Below are positions 32,601 through 44,600 of a stretch of 64,000 bases of DNA, one piece after another. The notes below the pieces were generated by a model that worked only from the letters and a program-made list of their open reading frames with translations, had not been told where the DNA came from and searched no databases. A program made the translations under genes and the position numbers. The DNA lies in contig OX411545.1 of the NCBI GenBank assembly GCA_948146395.1, positions 23,391,526-23,455,525 on the forward strand, given 5' to 3'. Each line of letters starts with the position of its first letter. Within the stretch, counting starts at the first letter, position 1. Source of the DNA: Fragum whitleyi (lineage: Eukaryota > Mollusca > Bivalvia > Cardiida > Cardiidae).

Positions 32601-35600
32601 CTTAAACCAGGGTTTTGATCCCCAAAAATCCGAAAATATCTTAATTTGAGTCCTGATTTTTTTTTCAAGGGTCATTTTGAACCCTTTCATTTTCAAAATT
32701 GCATCTTGGTTCTGCTGCAAATTGTAAATGTATTAGCATAATTTGTTATTATATTTTTATAACAGATTCCTATAAAGATATGAAGGAGAAAATTAAAGAA
32801 GTGAATCAGCATTACCGGGAAATAGTTACTTTTTGTCCCCTTTAGTTATTGTTTTGTCTTTGATCCTTTCAACAGCAGTTTTGACCCCTAGGAATTCAAG
32901 GGCTCAATGACTCCTAAATTTGAAAAGCTAGCACAACGAAACCCTGTCTGACACAGAAGGCACTTAGCGATCTAAAAATTTATTCAAATGGCTACTAGTG
33001 GTAGTATAACATTTAAAATGTAAAAGCTGTAGACTTTTTTGTACTTATAGTTCTAAACATTTCTTTACTTGCAGAGATCCAAATGAAATCAAGAGAACAG
33101 CCACACACATATCCTGGTATCCAGATGGTCCCAGAAAACTGGCTGTAGCCTACTGTATATTAGAGTTCCAGGGATCATCACCAGATACTAGCATGGATTC
33201 ATACATCTGGGATGTGGGTAGGTAACAATATATTTCAAAATTTTAGACGAGTCCAAAATTTCGATGACTCAGTGGGAAACAGTTGTAGGGAGTTACACTC
33301 TTTTCTCCTTGAGTGATCAAAATACAATGATTTTGAAACTGACACTATCAAGTTATGGTTTAAAAAACGATATCTGTTATCCAGAAGGTCCTAGAAAATT
33401 AGCTGTAGCCTACTGTATATTAGAGTTCCAGGGATCATCACCACATACCAGCATGGACTCGTATATCTGTAAGATGAGTCTTAATCAATGGCTTAGTGTG
33501 AAACTCCATATATGTTTATAGGGAGTTATAACTGTTTCATGCTGAGTCATCAAAATGCAATGATTTTTAAAGTAACACTTTCAAGTAGTGGATAAAAAAC
33601 ATTATCTGGTATCTAGATGGTCCCAGAAAACTAGCTGTAGCCTACTGTATATTAGAGTTCCAGGGATCATCACCAGATACCAGTATGGACTCATATATCT
33701 GGGATGTGGGTGGGTAAAAAAATATCACAAAATTTTAGACAAGTCTAAATCGATGGCTCAGTGTGAAACAGTTGAAACTCCCTATAGTTTATAGGGAGTT
33801 ACAACCATTTTACAAATGCAATGGTTTTGAAACTGGTACTATCAAGTTATGGAATAATTAGTTATAAGAAAACAATATCTGGTATCCAGAAGGTCCTAGA
33901 AAAGTAGCTGTATCGTACTGTATATTAGAATACCAGGGATCATCATCAGTTATTAGCATGGACTCGTAAATCTAGAATTTGGGTGGGTTAAAGTAAATCA
34001 TTCCAGTTTATCCCATAACCAGGCAATAAAAGTTGAGACTGGTCTTATTTGGAAGATGTTGTAGACACCAATTTGAAGTTGATGAAATTTCACTATTTTT
34101 TGTCTCACATGTCAGAAAACATTGGTTTAGATGAAGAATTTACCTGTTTTGTCTGTTATAAAAGTTTGCTTTAAAAAGGATCAACTTTGGTAACTTTCCT
34201 TATTTACATGATTGTTTCCAGGTATATGATATGGACAAACAAACATGCCAAACTTAAAGACTTTACAACAAATGTAATTTACTAAAAATTGAAATGCAGT
34301 TGATATATCCAAGACAAACATGTGAATCATTACATCATCAAGAAAACAATGCTCACTTGAAATAAATTTTATACTCTGTAATTTGAAGATCATCAGACAT
34401 GATCAGATATTTGTTAGACCAAGTTCATATTTCAGAAATTTCCTTAGGGCTATAGGTACATTAAAAATCTTAACTACCCGGGATATATTATATTTCCAGA
34501 GAACCCCAACAAACCAGAGACAACAATAAAGCCGGTGTCACCTCTTGTGTGTATAGAATACAATCCCAAAGATTCACATGTGCTATTAGGAGGGTGCTAC
34601 AATGGACAAGTGGGTAAGTGTCTATTACTTCAATAAGGTATTGGACCCGTAATAGTTTCGCAATGCTTCAGACATGTGGAACTTTAACTGTGTTAACCAA
34701 GGATTCCTAATAATTTTCATCAGGAAACCTTGGTTAACATTGTTAAAGATCATGCGTTCAAATAATAATGAACTATCACAGGTTCACCACCTTAATTACT
34801 TGTACTGTGTATGTACTGAATAAATCTAGTTGTTGCTTTGGACACAAATTCCCATATGATAAAAGTGACACATCACTATCAAGGATGATCTAGAAATTCA
34901 AATAACAAATATTCAAATAACAAATATTCAAGAAAGATATTGAATTCAACAGACGACAACTAGAGGTTCAATGCATATTAAAAATACATTAAGAAAGTCT
35001 GCTGAAAATGAATAATTTTGACTCAGTATTGTTGCTCGTTCTTACTCTGCTCTTTCTAGGTGGTATTTCATCTTGAAATGGCTCACCTTTATAAAAATCA
35101 ATTAAGTTAAACAGTTAATTAGCACCATTAGAATAGAAAAGATTTAAGGGTTGTTAATTTGATTTGATTTTAGTAAAAAATATTTGATCTATTCTCCAGG
35201 AAAACCTGCAATTTGACAATAAAATTGACAATAGACTATAACTTCAAATTCCTAAAGATGCATGATGTATTCTTCATAAAACTAGGAAAATTGTAATATT
35301 TCAAAAAAATAATATGATCCTTTATACCAGATTATGTAAGCATTTTCTGCAAACAATCTTTTAATGCACTGAAATCAATTAATTGGGGAACATTTAAAGA
35401 AAAGGAAAAACTAAAGACAATGTTTAATCCAGTATTTTGCAGTCTATTTTCACATTTAAGCCTGCATATTCTTTGAAATTGAATAAGTCTAAAATTAATT
35501 GTTGTAGTATCAGGGATAGGCAACTGAATTTTAAACAAGAGGGCCGTTGGCCCTGGGTCGCTCACCTGAGAAAAAAGCTTCATTACCTAGGTATGTCCAT

Positions 35601-38600
35601 GCAACCAAAGAAAAAGAGATTTTCACTTATTCAATCAGATAACACTTGAAATAATCCCCCCCCCCTCTGCTCCTCACCTGGTCATTATTTATTTAAGCTT
35701 TTTTCATAAAAGGTCTGTGATCAGCTAATCAATGCCAGATATACAGGCTGAGTCTGAGACTTTTAAAGTTTTCTTTAATGAGTTGATCAATCCATGTCAA
35801 ATATAAAGGCTGTAGGGATTCAAAATTCTCAACAAAGCACTCCCCCTCCCCCAAGATGCTCTGCACCTGGTGAATCTACAGTCATGATTTTAGCTAATTC
35901 AATTGATGTCCATATGCTGATCATTCATACCAATTTTCAAGTCTGTAGGACTCCTGGTTCATTAGAAGTTTAAAGATTTCAAAAATGATCCAAAGAACTA
36001 CCCCCTCCCCAAGACACTCAGCACCTGGTGACCCTACAGTCATGATTTCAGCTATTTTTATTAATGTCAATATATTGATCACCCATTACAATTTTCAAGT
36101 CTGTAGGGTTCCTGATCAAGGAGAAGAATAAGGTTAAAGATTTCAAAATTGATCCAAAGTACTACCCCCTCCCCCCTAATGCTCCGCATCTGGTGGCCCT
36201 ACATTCATGCTTTTAGCTATTATATTTAAGATCCATATGCTTATCATCCATGCCAATATTGGAGTCTGAAGGGCTCCTGGTTATTTTAGAATATGAGGGT
36301 TAAAGTTACAAAATTTTCACAAAAGTACTACCCCTTCCCCCCTGGTGCTCCGCACCTGGTGGCATTACAGTCATGATTTTACCTATTTTTATTAAGGTCT
36401 ATGAGCTGATCCTCCATGCCAATTTTCAAGTCTATAGAGCTTGTGGTTCAGAAGAAGAAGAAGGTTAAAGATTACAAAATTTTCACAAAAGTACTACCCT
36501 CTCCCCCATGGTGCTCCGCACCTGGTGAATCTACAGTCATGGTTTTAGCTATTTTTATAAAGGTCCATATACTGATCATCCATGCAAATATTCAAATCTG
36601 TCAGGCTCCTGATTCATCAGAAGAAGAAGGTTAAAGATTACAAAATTTTCACAAAGGTACTACCCTCTCCCCCCTGGTGCTCCGCACCTGGTGAATCTAC
36701 AGTCATGATTTTAGCTACTTTTATAAAGGTCCATATACTGATCATTCATGCCAATTTTCAAATCTGTCAGGCTCCTGATTGATCAGAAGAAGAAGGTTAA
36801 AGATTACAAAATTTTCACAAAAGTACTACCCTCTCCCCCCCTGGTGCTCCACACCTGGCAGCCCAACAGATATGGTTTTAGCTATTTTTATTCAGGTCTA
36901 TGAGCTGATCATCCATACCAATTTTCAAGTCTGTAGGGCTCCTGGTTCCGAAGAAGACGCAGCTTGAAGATTACAAAATTTACCCAAAGTACTACCCCCT
37001 CCCCCCTGGTGCTCCGCACCTGGTGGCCCAAAAGATATGATTTTAGCTATTTCAATTCAGGTCTATGAACTGATCATCCATGCCAAGTTTTAAGTCTGTA
37101 GGACTACTGGTTGAGAAGAAGAAGAATTTTAAAGATTTTCTTAAAATTTCACTGTTTGTTGCCATAGCAACCAGAGTTTTTCATGGATTTCAATTCTTTT
37201 AGCTATTTTTGAAGGGGACCACCTAAGCAACATTTCTGTAAAATTTGGTGTAAATCGGCCCAGTAGTTTAGGAGGAGATGTCGTTTAAAGAAATTGTTGA
37301 CAGACGACGACCGGACGACCGACGACCGATGGACGGACGCCGGATGAAAGGTGATCACAATAGCTCACATGAGCACTTTGTGCTCAGGTGAGCTAAAAAG
37401 GCAACATCATTTAGACAGGTTTTCTTGAAAAATGTTTTTACATGATTTCCTGCATTGAAAAGATGAAATGCATTTTGTTTCAATAAAGTCTCTGTTTGTC
37501 CAATAGTTAACCTACAAACTAAACAGTTTCCAGTTAATTCAAGTTCAAAACTATTTGGGAGCTCATATTTCCATAAAGGTACCTACCAGCAATCTGCATC
37601 TAGATAAATCATTATCATGGTCATCTGGTAATACATGTATATAGAACTAATTCATATATTTCAGCCTACTGGGATACCAGAAAAGGCTCTCAGCCAGTAG
37701 AAATGACCCCAATAGAACACAGTCACAGAGACCCAGCCTACAAAGCAATCTGGATCCAGTCTAAAACAGGCACAGAATGTTTCTCAGCCTCCACAGACGG
37801 ACAAGTGTTGTGGTGGGACATCAGAAAAATGGGGGAACCAACAGAAAAATTGATCCTTGATCCAACCAAAAAACAAGATCTGACAAAGGCTCAAGGATCA
37901 ATGTCCCTGGAATATGAACCAACTATGGTATGTGTCAAAAAAAAGTATGAAAACATCTAAGAACAAAGAAAGTCAGATTTCAGATAGAAGTCTTACGCTG
38001 AAGCAACAAAATAATAACATTTAAAAAAGTAAATTTTCAGACTTCAGATTTAATTTGGCTTTAATATCTAATAGAATATTTAAAAAAAAATCAGTTTTTT
38101 AGTGCTTTCTCATTACAAACTGCAACTGATTTATTTGTCCCCCAGAAGGTTCTAGTAAATAATGAGCCTTAAAGAGGTATGCAGCTTGTCACTTAGTATT
38201 TATCAGAGCTTTTTTTTCTAGACATTGGGAAGAAGCCTTAGCCTGTACATCTTTTGGAAATTATAATGCCACTTTCAAAAGAATTCGGAAACATACATAG
38301 TTTAATAAATGAAAGTAATAAAAAGTAAAATTCATGCATCATTTTCAAGATTTAATGATAGATAACTATTTTTAAGGGTCTTATCAGAGATAAGATTAAT
38401 AGAATATTTAAAAAAAACAAATTTTGAAGAAATTTAATCATAATATGGCAAAATAAGCTGTAATTTTGGGAAATTTCTCTGCAACAAGTGGGGAGAAAAA
38501 GAGCCTTTTTTTGAAATGGGAAGTAGCCTTTATAGGCCCCTGTTAAAGAATGAAAAAAAGCCCTGTTTATGTTGATATGACAATTACAGGAAGCCATAAT

Positions 38601-41600
38601 GTGGGTCACCAGCTTCCGACATTTGAGCCTGTGTGTGACATTTTCAACACATCGAAAGGCCCAGACCGCCAAAAACTGTTAATATAAAGTTACCTGATTG
38701 TCTACAGATACTTTGAGACTACTAAGTGCATAGCAAAGACTCTGGTCAGACTCTGCTGATGCACAGGATAGTCTGAGTCTTTGCTTTGCGCATATTTGAA
38801 ATTGTTGGAAATCTCATGTGCAGGCTCATTTATATTTTGTTGAATTATAGTTGACGGTGGTAAATGACCATACTCAGCTTATTCTTCCATGCTTTACATC
38901 TTTTGAAAAACACCTAGAACACACTAAGGACTCATGGAAAAATAGTTATATTTGGATTTTTTCAAAAATATTGAATATTAGGTATTTTTAGATATCAAAT
39001 CATTATGAAACAACAACAACAAAAAGAACTGATAGAACTCTTTCTTTATCTTATTTTTATGCCCCCGATAGGGAGGCATCATAAATTTGACTTGTCCGTC
39101 CGTCCGTCTGTCCGTCCGTCTGTCCGTCCGTCTGTCCGTCCATCCGTCATTCCGTCCAAAAACTTTAACATTGGCCATAACTTCTAAATCAAAGCGGTGT
39201 CGGGGGCATTGTCATCTTACAGTGACAGCTCTTGTTTGTATTATATTCAGATTTAATTACAAACTTTATATTGGCAAATGCTAAGAAAAATGAATTTCAA
39301 GGTCAAATCCTTAGGGTTACTTTTTATATTGCCAGAAAATTAAGATGAATATTCATATTGAATTAAATGATCTACTTATTAGCCAAAATTGTTGTTAGGC
39401 ATATTTTATGATTTGTCAACCTACTCAAGATATGATTTAGATGATTTCTTTCACCTATTTCTTTAATTTTTTCAGCCAACCAAATTCATGGTTGGAACAG
39501 AACAAGGCACCGTGATAGCTTGTAACAGAAAAGCCAAGACTCCAGCAGAGAAAATTGTAGCTGTTTATCCCGGCCATCTAGGGCCTGTATACTCATTACA
39601 AAGAAATCCGTTCTTCCCTAAAAACTTTCTCAGTGTTGGTGATTGGAAGGCGAGAGTCTGGTCTGAAGATATCAGGGAATCCTCAATTATGTGGACAAGG
39701 TAACGTAACGTTACTATTGACAATTAGGCCACAGGATTTGGACAGGTCTAAATTCTAAGAAGATGCAGACAAAATGTTAATGTTTGGTTTTGAAAAAATA
39801 GAAAAAGAGGAAGATTACTGTTGAAATCAGTTTAAACTGCCTATATGTTTATTGGCAGTTACAACTGTTTCGCGCTGACCACTTGATATCAGTACATGGA
39901 TAAATGCATGTTATGATAAATTAGTTGAAATTTTCCATATCACTTGAATCTTTGGTCTGTAAAGAATTAAAATTTATGATTAAAAAAAAATCACAGCATT
40001 TTGAAGAAGAAAAATAAGTTGAAAATTATTGAATTTTACATAGCAGGATTGACAATACAAATCAATTCAATACAATACAATACAATAGTTTTATTAGAGT
40101 ACATAGGCCTCCGACCCTTCTACATGAATACAAATGCCCTAACAAAGTGAAGGAGTCACATATAGAGTTATAAGGAAACAAATCAATCGATAATAAAATG
40201 GTATCTATGAAGTGACCATCATTTCCAAAAAATATACATAAATTTCAAAGGAAAATAGTCTATATGTGTTTCATTTAGATTTATCCATATGCTGTGAAAA
40301 AGATACATCTACTGCTTATCTGTGCCTGTACTGTTCCTTTTTTTTCAAACAATAAAGAAATAATGGCTTCATTTAAACATGTTGATTCAAATTGTCTAAA
40401 TCAGATCAAGATCACCTTTGAAATAGGATCCTCCACCCTAAATGGGTCAACTTTATACATATCAATGGCTCAGCGCAAGAAGTTGTAACTCCCTATATGT
40501 TTATAGGGAGTTACAACTGTTTCGCGCTGAGCCATCGATATAGGCTTTGCATAGGCTTAAACAAATAATTTATCTTACCAAAGAATCCCTTTTGTGCACA
40601 TCTTCCCTTTAAACTATCCGAGATTCTTCTTCATTGGGTTGAGAAAAAGTCTCATCTTTTATTACAGGCAATATCAATCCTATCTTACTGATGGCTGCTG
40701 GAGTCCTATTCGACCATCTGTGTTCTTTATTACAAAAATGGATGGAACACTGGATGTATGGGATATCATCTTTAAACAGAACGATCCAACACTTAGTCTA
40801 CAGGTTTGTTTTTAAACATCTTCAGTTGTAATAGGAAAATTTATTTAAATTCCTGATCAAGTCTTGTATTGTGACTGTCTAAAATATTGTCTGGTTACAA
40901 TTCAACTCAGTAAAAGAAGATAAAACTCAAGCTGATCAAAATAAATTGAAAGCTCTTTTCTATGTTGTCTACATAATAAGCAACATTTCAGATGATGTTT
41001 ATGCCCATGTTGATGCATAGATTGGGGCTATATTATTTTACTTGGGTTTTCTGTTTGGCTTGTCTTTATGTCTAGGATATACTGCTTATATTTGATTTGG
41101 TGATATATCTCATTGATATAAATCTGCAGATTGTAAATCTAAGTTACATTTAATCTGAATTGACATTTTGAAATTTGAAATTTGGTTGTTTTTGTAATAT
41201 CTTCATAGCAAATGATCTTTTTGCCTTGATTACATCTACTACAATATGACTCTTTTCCTACCAACAGGTGTGTGATGAGCCTTTACACAGTTTACGGGTA
41301 CAGGAACAGGGTAGACTGGTAGCTTGTGGATCACATACAGGAACTACAACATTGTTAGAATTGTCAGACAGTCTATATACCTTACAAAGGAATGAGAAGA
41401 ATTTAGTCACAGCAGTAAGTTTGACATTGTTTTTCTGTCACTTTAGTTCATCTGAATGTTTTGATACATCAAGTCTGAAGACATAAAGGCTTTTTATAAC
41501 ATGCAACATTACTTTGGCAATGAATTACAAATGTAATGTGTTTTTTATGCCTTTAAATTTGATATGCAAAAATTAAACTATTCAATGACAACTATTCAAT

Positions 41601-44600
41601 GACAAACATGTTTTCAATGTTAGAAAGAAACTGATTACAAGGTTATTGTAATCAAATTCAAGTCTAATATCAAGGTTGAATGCTAAACCAAAATTGCTTA
41701 CTATTTTTGGTTTAAGATATATTGATCCAAGTAAAAGTTTTTATCTTTTTTCAGATGTTTGATAGAGAAACAAGAAGAGAAAAGATTTTAGATGCCCGAC
41801 ATCGAGAAATGAAGCTCAAAGAAAGAGCAAAGAGCTCAGCAGGTGGTGGGGAGAAAGACAAAGCAGTAAGTGTTTTAGACTCCCTCTGCCTAATGGCAGA
41901 TTAAATTATTAGACATCAGTAATATCAAATAATTTGTGTTGACTGACCTGCTAAGTTGTAATGAGTTTTATCTCCTGGGTCATCAATTAAGGATTGTTAG
42001 TGATTTAAAACCATTTTCATCTTATGGCAAAGTTAACATCTAAAGACCAATTACACAGAAAGCTAAAAACTGTGACCAAATTTCCTTTCGACCAATTTTC
42101 AATAATTTTGATCCTGTTGTGTCTGATCTTTGTTTGCCAGCTAAGAATAATAGAAACTTTTTAGTTTTTATTGAATGAAGGGGATAATTTCTGCCTTGAT
42201 TACTGTAATTTTCGGTAATTTTCACTTCTTTTTATGCCCCCGATAGGGAGGCATCATAAATTTGACTTGTCCGTCCGTCCGTCCGTCTGTCCGTCTGTCC
42301 GTCCGTCATTCCGTCCAAAAACTTTAACATCGGCCATAACTTCCTTATTACTTAACATATTCGCATCATACTTTACCACAACATTCCTTGGTACATTACC
42401 TTTCTGTAGGCACATACTTTGGTGACCTTGACCCCTGGATGACCTTGACCTTCAACATAGATTGGCCATAATTTAAAATCAAAGCGGTGTCGGGGGCATT
42501 GTCATCTTACAGTGACAGCTCTTGTTGCATCTTGAATCTGGCAGAGGTATTTGCAAATTCTAATTTCGTGAATGAGAAAATATTGTTGAATTCCTTTGTG
42601 TTATTACATAACTGTTGTTAGTAACTATATATCTAAAGGCACTCACAACAGCAAGTTCAAGTTCAAATCTTTATTGGCAAAATATCGGCAAAGCTAGTTG
42701 CCTTTGGCCTTATACATAGATATCTATAAATATGACAGAAATGCAAAAACAGAAAAGAACAGGCGAACATTAAACAACAAGTTGTAAATTAATCATGAGA
42801 AAATAGATTCTAGATACACATTTACAAAAGAGGGAATTTATATGTTGACTGGAATTATAGAAATAGTGCATTGAACTTACCACACAAAACATTAATGAGC
42901 AGTTTTCTCCATAAATCGTAAATTAAAGATACACACAATGTACATGATGTTGTTTTGTGAATGCAGGATTATCTAATTAATTCTATGTCATTCTGTTTGT
43001 GAATTACCTTACTGTATGTTATTTCATTCGATGGTCAAATAAAGAATATGTTATGTTATGTTATGTTATGTTAGGAGGATGAGGAAGAACCAGCATTAGA
43101 AGAGGAAGATCTTTACACGAAGGCCGAGTCAGAATTCTGGAGTATCATCAATCAGGAAAAGAAAAATATCGAGAAGAAAAAAGATGCAGAAATGGATAAG
43201 GGTGATGCTGGAAAGGTAGGCTGAGTTTCATTAACCTTTTCATGCTGAACTGGGAATATTCTGACTTGGGGGGATAGACAAAGATCAGGCTGCACATATG
43301 TGCAGTCTGATCTTAGTCTTCAACACTTGATTGTCCTCTTTAAACCTGAAAAATTAAGGAATAATATTTTCAAAATAGATACTGCCTCAAAATAAGTGAA
43401 TCCAGTGCTTTTAAGCACTTTGATTTTAAAGCAATTAAGCCAAGTTTTTTATTTTACATGACGAGGGTTAGAACTCAATTACATTAACCCATCTCATGCT
43501 GTTCAAAATATATTCCTGATGTACCCAATGCTCTGGCAAACAGTATAGACCAAGATCAGCTAGCACAGTCGTGAATTCTGATCAAAACTTACACTGTCTT
43601 TGTATTTAATTATAGTGGGAAGGACTTGAGCCAAACTTGTTGAAATGTCCCAATAAACTGAAAATTGTTGAACCAAAATGTAAAATTCAGCCAAATTAGG
43701 GTTAAAACTTTTTAACTAGACCATCCTTTTCTATTGTATTGTATCAAGGCAGAGTAAAACACTATTACAGTCTGAGATTTGTGTTAAAAATTGGAAATTT
43801 TGTGATACTATTGCTATTTTTACTATCACAGATATCTGTCTCAATTTGACAAAATCTTTTTTTTTCTAAGAATGGAATTCTGTTTAAAGCTGCAGATTCA
43901 TCTTAGGTACTAATCATTATTTAAAAAAAAAGAAGGTATTTTCAAATTTAAATTATACATCACCTAACTATGCTTTGGAAACATTGTTTAAATTAATCTT
44001 TGAGGTATTGAGTTAGGCCCTCACCCTTTTTAATTAAAAAAAAAACAGTTAAGAAAATGTTTAAAAATCCTAGCCTGATAAACCTGCAAGCCAACATTTC
44101 CCATGTGGCACTAAGTAGTGGCAGTCTAAATACTTTTGCAATGTCAAAGATGCTTGGGTTAGAAATTTTTTACAAATATTTATGAAATAATTTTATTTTT
44201 CGCTATGATGTGTCAATGAATAAAGTCCAATGGAGGAGAAGTTATAAACAAAAGGTAAAATCTGACCAGGATTTTGCTTTGCATATGACTCCTCCCCCCC
44301 TCAGACTTTATTCATCGACACATAGTGATTATGAAATTATATCCATTATAACACAATCACAAATCTGAATTCATTTTTTTCCACCCTCTTCTGGATGAAA
44401 AATTGTTTTAAAACATTTTTCTGGATGTAAAATTAATTAAAAGAATAATGATATCGTCGTTTGGCGAATTTCACAGAAAGCAAAGCGTGTCATTTAGCAA
44501 GTGGGATATATGACATCAAAAGAATAAAAGTTCACGCAACAGTTGTGTTGAGTAACAATTGGGTGGAGCTATCTGCGTTCATAGTAAAAACACATGACAT

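Noticed and set aside
36416..36967. Serial plus-strand frames with a repeated peptide
   Set aside because: They are the ~165-bp family C units read through, with no coding signal of their own.
39078..39187. Open frames rich in [10 protein letters not shown]
   Set aside because: They are translated (GTCC)n microsatellite inside family D, not proteins.
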